Below, piece by piece: positions 52,889-64,000 of a DNA stretch of 64,000 nucleotides; position 1 is the first letter of the stretch, and each line of letters begins with the position of its first letter. Location: contig NC_058150.1 of NCBI RefSeq assembly GCF_011075055.1, positions 14,351,408 to 14,415,407 on the forward strand, given 5' to 3'. This DNA comes from Mangifera indica. Lineage: Eukaryota; Streptophyta; Magnoliopsida; Sapindales; Anacardiaceae. Under the pieces are notes generated by a model that had not been told where the DNA came from, ran no database searches, and worked only from the letters and a program-made list of their open reading frames with translations. The position numbers and the translations under genes were made by a program.

Positions 52889-55800
52889 CTTTGTGCTTTC
52901 TTTCTTTCTTGTGAAGTGGATAAAACAATGCCATGGTTATATTTTAATTTAGGTTTTGTGATTGATGAGTCAGACTCAGAACTCAGATGGCAGAGTCGTC
53001 GATTGACAGTTAAAATCTTAAAAGCAACTAAGAAAATTGTGCCGTGCAGTCTCATGCTTGTTGTCAGGATATTGGGACCATTTTTCAGATAGCCGAACGA
53101 ATGACTGATTTCCCACCTGAACTTTGATAAGACAACACTACTTTCCGCCCTTTTGAGTTTTTTTTTTTAATTTATAATTTTAAGAGTTAAATTATTTTTT
53201 TTGTTAATTTACTAAAAAAAAAAAAAAGTTTGTATTAGTTCTACTACTAATAATATAAATAAATTATAGGCCAGAAGGTTTATTCCTATATTTGAAATAA
53301 AAGTAAACACTCATTTGAAAGATTTTAAAAACATAAATATTTATATAAGATTGAGTCTATTTTCATATATCTAAAAATATTTTATTAAAATTAAAGTTAA
53401 AATTGTTATTTTACAAAAAAATTAAAATTAATAAAATTATATCTCATTTTTTCTCTTTAGTTTAAAAAATTAATAATTTTTTTAAGATTAAGTTTTAAAA
53501 AATTTACTTTTCCTTCTTTAGGTTTGGAAAACAAATCTGGCTAACTAATCTGGTGAATGGTGACCTCCCTTTGCAGCTTTTCTCTCCTGATATTAGAAAA
53601 TCATAATTAGCCAATTCTTGAATAATGGTATAAGGATTTATATAAGAAAACAAAGTTCTTGAATGTTGATGCAAATTTTGGGACATCAACTACAAATTGG
53701 TAATATTAACTCTTATATAAGAGGGGTGAAAAAAAGTCGATAGAAACTATTTTATATCAATTGTATGATGTGGGTAAATGATAATAATGTAAACGAATGA
53801 GATACAAATAAGTTTTCAATGTATTTTAACCCATTACTCAAAAACCTAATACATGATGATTTTATTTATCACCAAGAAGGTTTTCGACAAAATATTAAAT
53901 TATATAGTAGTATCTTGAAAAGGAGCTTAATAAGTGTTTCTATAGTCTATGATAAGGATCCAAGGTCTGTCCCCTACCACAATTCAATCTCAATGAATAT
54001 ATAGAGTTATATGTGGATATTATATCAAAATATTCATGATACAAATATGATTTTATAAATCTATCAATAGAGTATTACATTGATTTCATAATTTTGATAT
54101 AATATGTTACGATAATTTTTCTCTGTTGACATATAATAAAATAAAACTATAATTTTGTAGGTGTTATAGGGTTAAATGATCAAATGGAGTTTTTTTAAAT
54201 ATATATATGAGTGATGAATATTTTATTCTTATTCTAACTTGATCTGTGTACAAATTATGTATCTTGTTACAATTGATTCTTCAATCATTAGACAAAGGCT
54301 CCAAACCCCGATGAAAAAGTAACATAATTACGAGTTCTCTGAAATTTAAAAAAAGAGAAGAAAAAGAGAAACATGTGCTAAAAGGAGAGAACAAAAATAA
54401 TTTAAGATACTTCTTCACACAAGTTACTTGCATAACTTTGTTTAATAATTGAATTCTAACCTTCTGTGTCTTGTGGGGAATATGAGATTAGGAGTGTATA
54501 TGATGCGACTTTACATAGTTTGAGAGTTATTTCAAATCAAATTAAAAAATTGATTTAAAAATTTTTAAATTAAATTAAATTATTTTAAATTTTAAACCAA
54601 GTTAAATTAAATTAAAAAAAAATATGATCTTGTTCAATTTGAATTATGGGTTGAATATATTGAAATTTTTTAATAATATTAATTAAATTATAGTTTTTTA
54701 TAATATGATATAAACATATAAAATAAATACGAAATATATATAATATACATATAAAGAAAATAACAAAGTAAATATTTAAAAAAAAAGTTATACACTTAAT
54801 TGTTGCTTGAAAATTCTCCTAAATATAATTATATATATTTATTTTTAAAAAATATATTTTACAGTTTAATTCAGTTGAAAAATTTGCTCAAATTGTGATC
54901 TAAACTCAAAATTGTTTTTTAAAAACTTATCAACTCAAATCAAACTATTTTACAAACTAAATCAAACCATAATTTTTAAATGATTTAATCTTATTTTTTG
55001 GTTTTAAAGAAATTATACACACGTTTATATGAGATAATAAAATTCAATATTTTAATAATTGGATTTGATGTCGATCAGATCAAAAGTTCGTATACAAATA
55101 AAATTTGTGATTTGATTGTATTGCTCATACCCAACAAATGACAAAAGCATGCTAATATTAACATGCCCTTGAACCTCGAACCGACTGGTTTGGTTTTTCA
55201 TAAATGTGGGTTCATTGAGGGAGAAGAAGTCAATATTTAGCTCAAAATGAGTAACCCAGACACGTTTACCTCAACAAATAAAACTATCCACATCTTTGGG
55301 AAAATGCCGACTTGAAATATATTGGAATTCTGTTAAATTGACATAACAATACAAGTTTAATACCAAAGGAAAGAAACATTCACTAAAAGAGAGAAACCAA
55401 ATAAGAGAGATCACCATATTTTTGTCTTTTATACATTTGCAATATGACATTTGTTTTAGGTAATTCCTAGGTCTATTCAAACATGATCTTATGTCATATA
55501 TGTTTAAATATGATTTTATGACATATATGTTTATATTATGCAATCAACATTCTATCTTAATCAAACCGGTAAGTATTACAAAATGTGAAGATGATTAGTG
55601 ACTATTAGATAAGTGTCACATTGACCCATAAGTCACGAAAAAATTTTAAATAAAATATTATCTCTTTTATAATCTACAAATAAGAAACACATGTTTATAT
55701 AAGTGATGATACTTGCAATATGTCTAATATTAAATAATAATTTTTTATTGTCTTGAAATCAATTTTCTTAATTTCAACAAATACAATTATAGTACAATTA

Positions 55801-56371
55801 CTCTCTTATTACACTAGGATTATGAAAGTGTCTACTAAACCACAAACTTATGCATTTTATATAACTATTGTATATCTAATCTTACTATTCACTAACATAA
55901 ATTTTAGACAATGAAAAAGTTAAAGGGAGAGATACTTCAAATTCTCAATTAGCATTACAACATTGTAATATAATTTCTTACTTACATTACTTAGATAATA
56001 ACATTGTTGTGTGCATAAGCTCTTGAGATTTCCGACCAAATCATGTTAAAAACTAATTGTCTACTTTTCTTTCATGTCTCCTCATATTTTCACACTAAAT
56101 TCCCTTGGTGGTTTAATTAATATAATACTGATAATTTATTTAAAATATATTAAATATATTGATTGTTAAATGAAGATCAATGTATAGATGATAAATTGGA
56201 CCTAATTTTGATCAGTCCATGGGCAATTGGTCAAGACTAAAGCCCTAAAAGAGAAACAAGAAGGAGACAAAAAGCAACTACAAGGGTAAAACTGATAATA
56301 TTTCTTAACAAAAAGGGTAAATAGAAACCCATCAACCCTTTCCCTCTTCATTGAATTTCAAATCAAATCTG
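52889..56371. other. Intergenic AT-rich region
   Basis: The first 100-200 bases are URH1 leader and promoter. 53250-53530 resembles one arm of the foldback MITE family (TTGTTATTTTACAAAAAAATT, TTACTTTTCCTTCTTTAGG). 54490-55025 has weak inverted ends (GAGTGTATATGATGCG and complement CGTGTGTATAATTTC) around AT-rich DNA and may be another decayed MITE. No gene is supported. Confidence 0.5.
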
Positions 56372-56422
56372 ATGGGAACCTCCACTAGATCTCACTCTGT
56401 TGTCTCTCTTACAAAAAAATGA
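56372..56422 (+). promoter_or_regulatory. Upstream ORF overlapping the 56419 start codon
   Basis: A 16-codon uORF (ATG at 56372, TGA at 56420-56422) ends in ATGA, sharing bases with the main ATG at 56419. Such 4-base overlaps permit termination-reinitiation or dampen main-frame translation. This assumes the leader is unspliced and starts upstream of 56372. Confidence 0.6.
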
Positions 56423-58365
56423 ACCCACCATCATCTTCATCAAAATCAGCAAGACCCCATTACAGAACAAGCTCAAAAATTGACCCAAAAGCAAAGAAAA
56501 ATCTCTCTTCCAGAAACCCATTGCAACGTCTCAACACCACTATTGTCACTCCAAGCAACAGCAACTGCAGCGGCAGCAGCAATAACAGTAGCTTTGAAGC
56601 TCCAAAGGGTTGTCTCAGGTTCTTTCTTTCCAATTCTTCTTCTTCTAATTCAAATGCCAAAACCCCTTTCATTGATAGGCCAATAAAAACCAAAACTTTC
56701 GGAAAAACCACCCCCAAATCGGCTCCCAACCCTTCAAAACCTTTAAAACGTAGTGTTTTGCAGAAACCCATTTCAGGGAATGGGGATAAGGTTAGAAAAA
56801 ACCCGCCTTGTTTGTATCAATGGCAGTCTGGGAGAAAACCCAGTTCAGGAAATGGGTCAAAATCTAAAGTTTCTTCCGGTTTGGATACCAGGGGCGGTCT
56901 AGTAAATAAAGCGTCATCTGGTTCTGAGATTAGGGTTTTTGATGTTGATGATGTGAATTTCACTCCTCTGTGTAAGGTAAATGAGAAAGAAATTGATCTG
57001 GATGATGATGAGAAGTTGTCAAACCCTAGTGGGAACAAAAACAAAACTCCTCCTATTCAGGCCTCTGTGTCTCCAGAGATTCAAACACAATGTGGCTCAT
57101 CGACAGTGGCTACAGCTACCACGCCCGCTTGTTATGGGGCTGGATATGTTGTTTCTGGTGTCACTGACAAGAGAAAATGTAGGCCTAGAGGAATTCTTAC
57201 TGTAGGAGAAAATAATGTGCTAGACTTTGGTGCAGTTAAGGATATTAGTGGTTTTAATGAAGATGATTTTAGCAATAAAGAGAATGTTCCGGGAGTTGTT
57301 GATAATTCTTCTAGTGATCTTATGTTGCCTTTACCTGCTGAGGCTTCGATGCATTGGCTTTTGTCTCCTTGCAATGAGGTGGAAGAGGATCATAAGGGGA
57401 ATTCTGAATTTGGGTCATGTTCATATCAGATTCACTCTCCTAATTCAAGTGTGTTCGGTGATGAGTTTAATTTTTCAGATTTATGTAATGGTAGCAATAC
57501 TAGAAGCAGTGCTTGTGTTAGTGCTTGGAAGAAGAGTAATTCTATGTGTTCTTCAGGTGAACAAATCTTGTGGCCTTTTCATGACAGTGAGGCTGTTTTG
57601 TCTATTCCCAATTGTACACCTAGTTGCAAGGGTGCAGGTTTGGAAGAAGAGATGAAGCTCTGTGGTGATTTTGATCGAGAGAATTCTCCATTTTCCATGG
57701 ATGTGTTGGGAAGCAGAAATGTTGTTCAAACTCCAGAGTCTGACTCAAGTTCTGATAGATGTGTTGGTTTGTTGCACTTAAAAGCAGAAGCTGGTAAACC
57801 ACATAAATTTGATTCTGAACTTGATCCGATCACTGAAAGTCTGAAGAGGACAAGTTTATCTTCCAAGGGCCATGAATCAATATGGGATCCAACCGGTTCA
57901 AGTTTTCAGTTTGATTCTTTGGCAATAGCTTCCAATTCTGTTGATCTTTCCCACTTCCAGAAAGTATTGGATGACCGGTCGTCTTGGGTGTCTACTTCTA
58001 CTTTAGGGAATGTATCACAATCACAGATGAGGATATCATGGAGAGAAGGATTGGTGAGTCGGATTTTTGAGATGGATGAGTTTGATAGTTGCAGATACTT
58101 ATCAGATGAAGAGGAAGACGCCAGTGAGAATCACAATGATCGGTTGAATTGCTGTCAGAATCTAGGGCTCAATGTTGAACATGGTTTTGGATCAGCTGAA
58201 TTTGTTGATACTGAACTGAAAACTAGAGAGAAATTTGAAGAAAGACTACCTTCCCAACTATCTTGTTCATGCGCAGAGTCTATTAGCACGGATGGAGGTG
58301 GCCTCACAGCTTCAGGTGATTCGGATTGGACTCTATGCTATAAGAACCAGTTATTTAAAGTATGA
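56419..58365 (+). CDS. Unrecognised plant protein, 648 residues, single exon
   Basis: I do not recognise a named domain. The frame is long and uninterrupted. The composition is Ser/Asn-rich and basic at the N-terminus (residues 1-140: PSSSSKSARPHYRTSS, KPLKRSVLQK) and more acidic afterwards. Conserved-looking blocks are CRPRGILTVGE near 253, EASMHWLLSPCNEVEED near 306, RISWREGLVSRIFEMDEFD near 536 and the end DWTLCYKNQLFKV. There is no signal peptide or membrane span. These features suggest a soluble, largely disordered, perhaps nuclear protein; that is inference. The last codons (TTTAAAGTATGA) contain a possible donor, and an acceptor at about 58848 would add about 27 codons, so a spliced C-terminus is possible. 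Confidence 0.8.
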   Translation: MNPPSSSSKSARPHYRTSSKIDPKAKKNLSSRNPLQRLNTTIVTPSNSNCSGSSNNSSFEAPKGCLRFFLSNSSSSNSNAKTPFIDRPIKTKTFGKTTPKSAPNPSKPLKRSVLQKPISGNGDKVRKNPPCLYQWQSGRKPSSGNGSKSKVSSGLDTRGGLVNKASSGSEIRVFDVDDVNFTPLCKVNEKEIDLDDDEKLSNPSGNKNKTPPIQASVSPEIQTQCGSSTVATATTPACYGAGYVVSGVTDKRKCRPRGILTVGENNVLDFGAVKDISGFNEDDFSNKENVPGVVDNSSSDLMLPLPAEASMHWLLSPCNEVEEDHKGNSEFGSCSYQIHSPNSSVFGDEFNFSDLCNGSNTRSSACVSAWKKSNSMCSSGEQILWPFHDSEAVLSIPNCTPSCKGAGLEEEMKLCGDFDRENSPFSMDVLGSRNVVQTPESDSSSDRCVGLLHLKAEAGKPHKFDSELDPITESLKRTSLSSKGHESIWDPTGSSFQFDSLAIASNSVDLSHFQKVLDDRSSWVSTSTLGNVSQSQMRISWREGLVSRIFEMDEFDSCRYLSDEEEDASENHNDRLNCCQNLGLNVEHGFGSAEFVDTELKTREKFEERLPSQLSCSCAESISTDGGGLTASGDSDWTLCYKNQLFKV

Positions 58366-59646
58366 CTTGTGTTCTTCTCTTGTACTCATTCAATCCACTG
58401 GTGTTAAGTCGAACTAACCTTTGAATCAAAAGTGATTCTTCTTAGTGGTCATTAAAAATCATCAATTAAATACCACTCATGTATTTTAATTGTTCTATTA
58501 CTCTTTCACCTCAGTTTAATTGAATTCTTCATTTAAGATCTTTCTGTTCATATCGATGGAATGCTTTTTGAATTATATTTAACTTATACTGGAATAATGT
58601 CAGCAATTCCATTGCGCATGCTTTGCAATTCCTCGATAACTTTTGCGGATTGCATAAGAAGAGGTAAGTGCTAGCAATTCTTAGTTCCAACAAGCATCGA
58701 GTTAAAAATGGTTTCTCCCTTTTTTGCAAGGTCTAGGTTAGTTTTTCTTTCTCATAAGATTTTAGAATTTTCACTATGTTATATGCTCAACTACTTTTCA
58801 TCGGGATGGAAACGCTGCTATAGAAAATTTCTTATTTTGACTTTAACAGTTGAAAGATGTTGACACTGATGAAGATGTGAGACACAGAGAAGAGGCTTGG
58901 GTAGGATACACTATTGAATTGGCTAAATTGCTTTGTCTATCCTCATAAATGGTGTGTTGTACGGTATGACTGACAACTAAATGGTGGGAAAGTTGTTGAT
59001 AAAGGATAGATTTATTTTTGAGTTCCCTAGAAAGAGATTTCATTGAGATTTCTGAATCACAGATGGTAGATCAATTCTGTCATTGAAGATGAGTGATTAT
59101 TGTTTATGCTAAGTTGTTTCTAGGCATGTCACTCAAGCTTCCTGATGAATGCTTGCACATATGAGAAAGGGATTAGAATGACAGTAGGTTGATTGTTCTT
59201 TTTGGTTTGATTAGGATTTGGTCAATTCAGAAAGGCAGTGAAAAGATGCAATGTCCAACACAATCGTTAAAGAGTGTTGGTATGTAATATGTTGGGTCAT
59301 TTGTAAGCAAAACTAACTGTTATGTTTTGTGCTTTTGTTAATAATTGATTAGGGTAATATGAGGTAAAAATTTAAACACTAATAACATTGAAAGAGTGGA
59401 AACAGTGGACAATTATAAATCAATTTAGATTGTGTAAGGTCAATTCGAATATAGTTTAAGTTTGGTTAGCATTGACAGATTTTGACACGTTATAATTTAA
59501 ATTGAGTTAGGATTAAGGGTCAATGATTAAAAACCCGAATTAACATAATTATATGATAGTTAATTACACAATTATTATAATATTTGGCAAAATAATATAA
59601 ATTTTGTTTGTTTGTTAAAATTAGTGAATTTTGACAAATGGGTAGA

Positions 59647-59650
<4 letters not shown>

Positions 59651-59699
<49 letters not shown>
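59651..59699. repeat. (TA)n microsatellite, about 49 bp
   Basis: Uninterrupted TA dinucleotides. Confidence 0.95.
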
Positions 59700-59702
<3 letters not shown>

Positions 59703-60732
59703 AAATTTAAAGGATAGGAATCTGTCATTTAATCAAACTTTAGGTGGGTTTGGCTTAATAACATAACAATCAACTTTGATCATTGTAATTATGGGAAAAA
59801 GAAGGTGATTGATGTAGTTTTGACTTTAATAAGAGAAGAGCAAAGCAAAACTTGGATGACATAAAATGGAATATGGATTAATGATAAATATATACCAAAT
59901 AATAATTATTTTAAACAACAATGCGTGGCAAAATGATGGCAACAATTTTCATAAATAATAAAATATATGCAATTTTGAATTGACAAACTTAAGATGATCT
60001 CAGGATTATCTGTATTGGAGTAGTTGCCTCGTCATTTCTTTATCTCTAGATATACAAATTCACTACAAGCAACCTGTATAACATTCTTGTGGGCTATGCT
60101 TCCCTAAGTTTTTTAAAGCCACCTAGATTGGATCAGCTAGTTTTAATCATCAAAAATTGATAATCATTCAAATTCAAATTATTACTAAAACTCATTTTAA
60201 TTATTAAACCAAATTAATTATAAATTAAATAAAATAAATTATGTAAAATCATAATTCAATTTTTAAAGTCATGCCGGTCCATATGTCAACATCATTATAA
60301 AATTAATAGGATAAAAAAACTCAAACTTACTAAGAATCTCTTCTACTCTAATATTGATCTTATAGATCTCAGAGGTTATCCTATGTGGTGAAGAGAAAAA
60401 GTTTTTCTTATGAAAGACTATAAATCGAATAACATGATCTTTTATATGTGAAAAGTTAGAATAAGAATAGTTTAAAGTTTATTAGGGATGTATCAAAACA
60501 AAACAAATACTTGATTTATCCGATGTATTTGTTATGAGTCTAATTACTATACTCTAAAGTTTACTCATCTGACATAGTTGGATGAGGTTTTTGATTAAAA
60601 AAAAATATTAATCTTATAAACTATAACACAATAATTAGTTGTTAATAAAAGAAAATTAGAAGATTAAAACACGAAGCAAATCTATTAATTTTTTATTTAA
60701 CAAATCCTCTCTTGTCATTTTCAAACCATAAC

Positions 60733-60740
<8 letters not shown>

Positions 60741-60810
<70 letters not shown>
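60741..60810. repeat. (TA)n microsatellite, 70 bp
   Basis: Thirty-five uninterrupted TA units, immediately upstream of the 180-bp tandem duplication. Confidence 0.95.
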
Positions 60811-60811
<1 letters not shown>

Positions 60812-60838
60812 CATCTTTATATAATACTATGTTTTCTT

Positions 60839-61190
60839 GTTAGGATGTCCATATCATTACATCTTTAAGAATATCTACTTTCCCATATTTAAAATATGTT
60901 TAAAGAATTTCTTATGGGATTATCTTCTTCATATAAAAAATTATTTTCTTTTACCATTTTCAAATAATTTAAAATATTTATATATATTTAACATTCAATA
61001 TATAATACTATTTATCTTGTTAGGATGTCAATATCGTTACATTTTTAAGAATATCCTATATTATTTTCTTATATTTAAAATATGTTTAAAGAATTTCTTG
61101 TGGGATTATCTTCTTCCTATAGAAACTCTATTCAAAATGATTCTTCTTATTTTATATATATATAGACATTCTACCGACTGCCAAAACTAA
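60839..61190. repeat. 180-bp tandem duplication
   Basis: GTTAGGATGTC at 60839 recurs at 61019. Both copies share TTTAAAATATGTTTAAAGAA and TGGGATTATCTTCTTC. The plus-strand frame across it (60837-61190) is lysine/phenylalanine/tyrosine-rich and is a by-product of the repeat. Confidence 0.75.
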
Positions 61191-63326
61191 TTAAGAAGAA
61201 TTTTAGTATAATTTTTGTCAAAAAAGTCTACTGACTGCTGCAAATTGGAGCATTAAGCATCTAACTAAAAGTCTAAGAGGCACGCAATTAGTTTGGTAGA
61301 TGATAAGGTTGGATACAATCTAAGTTAGATTAGCATCTTGCTTGCGTTGTTACACTAGATCTTGTTTGGTTGGTGATTCTTCTTGGGTGTCATTGTTCAC
61401 TAATTGAGTGAACCAAATTCAATTTTGACTTGCATGTTTTAGATTTGAGCATTGAACAGATAATTTAGATGATTATAGTTACTTTGGTAGATGATAAGGG
61501 TGGACATGATTCGAGTTTAATAGAGTTCAAATTGTTGTTTAGATCAAGATCGATGTCTTGGTGGTGTTGTTATACCAAAGCTCATCTTGTTATAAATTCT
61601 TCTTCTTCGACTATTTTTTTTATTTTTTATTAACTTTTTTTTTCACTCATGTTACCATTCATCAATCCAAGAAATTAAGTTTGACTTTAAATTGATAATT
61701 CTAGATTTGAACTAAACTCGAATTGATTCTTATTCAAGCTCTTCATGACTTGAATTCATCTCTACTAGACAAGAATGTGGTTGATCATCTAATTCAACAA
61801 CAATTCACCTTATAATTATCATGCAAGAATTAACGTAGACATAAAATATAACGGCGTCAGACGTTAGTATTAAGGACTTGGGTCAATTCCTTTTAATTTT
61901 GACTCTGTTAGACTTTTACTAATTGAATTTTCATAGTACAATTTTGACATTGTAATAATAACAACCTAGAATTAGTTTTAATATGTTAGAAGTTATTTTT
62001 ATTTCAATATTAACTTTAATTTTCACTATTTTGAGTCTTCATCTTCATCAATAATGAAGCAATTAGGTGAGCTTCCTCAAGTTCACGGTAATGAAACTTG
62101 AAAGAATTTTCAATTGTTGCCAAACTTTCAACTTGGACTTGAAAAACGGGAGCCAAAATTATTCATTGCAGAATTAATTAATTATTTTGACCTTGAAAAT
62201 GATATATTATTTATTATTTATTCCAATTAATAAAGTTTTTCTTTTTTTTGGGGACATGTTTGGTAGAGTCTAAGCATGAGATCTCTCATTTCAATACGAA
62301 TATATCAATAAACATTAATATACATTTAAATCTATTTAATTCGATCATAAATTCTCTAACTCTAAAATTAAAATTTTTCTTCTTGACTAATTTTAGTGTT
62401 TGTAATGAGTTTTTGCAAAAAGGTATCATTATTTAGTGAACAATTAAAAAATTTATAGAAATTACACTTTATTAATGAAAGGACACTATCTTTTAAAAAA
62501 TTAATATAAAGTTTATGTTAATTGATCAAAACAATTGGTTTATTGATAAGAATATATAATTTATATGGTTCATTTTTTAAAGTGTCGTCTTGATAATACA
62601 TATTCTCAAAATTCCGGCAAAAATATTGTTATTTATGAAATTTTATTTTAATAATTATAAAATAATTGATAGAAAGGATTTTTTTTCCCAATATTTATAA
62701 AAAAATAAAAGTACAAACGTATTTGAAGAGAGTTTTCATCTATATCTAAGTATAAAATCTTTTTAATTTTTGAAAGTAAGATTAGGGTAGATTTAAACTG
62801 ACCTAACTTGGTTCGGTTTGGTGTTCTACTTGAATAAGTTAAATTTGAGTTGAAAAAAAATTAATTTATCTAACTCAAGATTGACATCTCGCTAATACTA
62901 TTACTACGGAACTTGTTTTGTCAACAATTACGTTTTTGTTTCAATTCTCGTTTTTTTTAACAATTATTTTTTTCTTTTCCAACGATTTTTTTTCTTTTAC
63001 AAGTTCGAATTGATAGTTGTTTTGGCTTGACTTAAATCCATTCTATAATATCTATATACATATTCCAACAGGTTCTATCTACATGTATATTTAATTCTTC
63101 AACTCAGATTGTTTGCTTCTACATAAACAAATACAAAATCCAAATTAAACTCGTACCATTTGCTCAAATTAAATAGTTTCTCCAATAAAGTTTATTTGCC
63201 CTCTTGTTTTATGTTGTTTGTACATCATAATCTCTTTCAAGATTGTGGAATTTGCCTCTATATTTATGTGACAAAAGTCAAAAAACAACATGACGTGTTC
63301 AAGACTTTGAGGGAATTATTGAGAAG

Positions 63327-63442
63327 TATATATATATCCCCCTCACACACCCACCAAACCCATTAAACCAAAGTCTTCATTCCCTGTTTTGCTTCAATAA
63401 TTCAATTCCTTTCTTCTTCTTCTTCTTCTTCTTCTTCTTCTT
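63327..63442 (+). promoter_or_regulatory. TATA box and CTT-repeat leader of the 63445 gene
   Basis: A TATA run at 63327-63337 lies about 110 bp upstream of the ATG. The leader ends in a (CTT)10 tract (63413-63442) directly before TTCATGG. CT-rich leaders are common in plant 5' UTRs. Confidence 0.6.
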
Positions 63443-63444
63443 TC

Positions 63445-63786
63445 ATGGAGGGGCTTATTCCAATGGTGTTCAAGGCCATCAAGAAGAGCAAAATTCGGAG
63501 TCAATATGAGTGTCTTTCTTCAGGAAAACCAGATCAAAGTAATTACAACATAGCTGATTTTTATGTTACACAAAATTCTGCGCATTTCAATGAACATTCA
63601 AGTGATTATGCGAAGGTTGAGGAGAGCTCACATCACCGGCGACACAAGTCAGTTGGAGATTTTTATGGCAATGCTGGAGGAATTCATGATGGTGGTGGCG
63701 GCGGTGGCAGTGGCGGTTCTCCTCAGGTGGCAAAGCAACTCGTGAGGTTTAGGAGCCATAGAATGTTTTCTTGTGTTAAAGGTTAA
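63445..63786 (+). CDS. Small plant-specific protein of unknown function, 113 residues
   Basis: Intact single-exon frame starting MEGLIPMVFKAIKKSKIRSQ and ending LVRFRSHRMFSCVKG. The N-terminal block (MEGLIP.V.KAIKK...YECLSSG), a middle HRRHKSVGDFY and the C-terminal RFRSHRMFSCV resemble a family of short plant proteins that I know only as uncharacterised. A glycine run (about residues 84-92) forms a linker. Basic at both ends; no signal peptide or transmembrane helix. TATA box and CT-rich leader support a real gene. Confidence 0.8.
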   Translation: MEGLIPMVFKAIKKSKIRSQYECLSSGKPDQSNYNIADFYVTQNSAHFNEHSSDYAKVEESSHHRRHKSVGDFYGNAGGIHDGGGGGGSGGSPQVAKQLVRFRSHRMFSCVKG

Positions 63787-64000
63787 TTCTCGAATTAATA
63801 TGTGGTCTCAAATTAATGTTTTGATTGGCTTAATTTTGGTATATTATAACTGGCAGTTTAATTGTAATTGTATATGGTCTCAAATTAATGTTTTGAAGCA
63901 ATCTTTTGTTTGGTTTAATTTTGGAATTTTATAGTTGGAAGTTTAATTGTAATGGGATATTTGTAAATGCTTAAGAATAGTAGTGAATTCAAACTGCGCG

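Larger units (their letters stand above)
58366..63310. other. Intergenic AT-rich region with repeats
   Basis: No gene is supported over nearly 5 kb. Contents are two AT microsatellites, a 180-bp tandem duplication (60839-61190), a weaker duplication of about 190 bp (around 61292 and 61482, shared TTTGGTAGATGATAAG), and AT-rich DNA. Short frames here have no family features. Confidence 0.55.

Noticed and set aside
60837..61190. 117-codon plus-strand frame
   Set aside because: It spans a 180-bp AT-rich tandem duplication with biased composition and no domain.

Overview
The window is nuclear DNA from a flowering plant, a eudicot. The evidence is multi-exon genes with GT-AG introns, plant-specific protein families (CDKA with PSTAIRE, chloroplast envelope pore OEP37, PAM2-bearing LARP6, ITPK4, URH1, plant MATH proteins), a nuclear tRNA-Ile, and a dense set of plant transposons in AT-rich DNA. 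I cannot fix the species. Exons were assembled by hand from splice sites, reading-phase arithmetic and remembered family similarity; no search was run.

Layout. 1-2520: 5' half of a CDKA kinase gene (minus strand), running off the left edge. 2.9-5.6 kb: a foldback MITE and a tandem TRIM array with a 5-bp target duplication. 5.8-9.5 kb: OEP37 (minus, six exons) with a small LTR element in intron 4. 9.74 kb: tRNA-Ile(AAU). 10.06-11.12 kb: a non-autonomous hAT-type element with G/C-run-rich ends and an 8-bp target duplication. 11.55-16.85 kb: LARP6-type RNA-binding protein (minus, ten exons). 17.9-32.0 kb: ITPK4-like inositol phosphate kinase (minus, twelve exons). Its fourth intron carries a 6.7-kb defective Ty3/gypsy chromovirus with an inverted-LTR end, and the coding frame is broken at two places.

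33.9-40.9 kb is a decayed Mutator-like (MULE) neighbourhood. A dead transposase lies on the plus strand. On the minus strand is a DUF1985-type (Ulp1-associated) fragment with a three-copy repeated exon block. 40.9-42.75 kb: a second foldback MITE and an AGCTC-rich repeat. 42.9-47.5 kb: an intact two-MATH-domain gene (plus), followed by a decayed tandem copy. 49.8-52.9 kb: uridine nucleosidase URH1 (minus, nine exons). 56.4-58.4 kb: a 648-residue unrecognised plant protein with a uORF ending on its start codon. 58.4-63.3 kb: AT-rich intergenic DNA with long AT microsatellites and tandem duplications. 63.4-63.8 kb: a small 113-residue plant protein.

The genes do not form one pathway; they are ordinary neighbours in a plant chromosome. 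I see no dedicated new system such as a biosynthetic cluster. The most unusual content is transposon architecture: the TRIM array, the inverted-LTR gypsy element, the MULE with repeated exons, the G-run hAT element, and ITPK4, which may be turning into a pseudogene.
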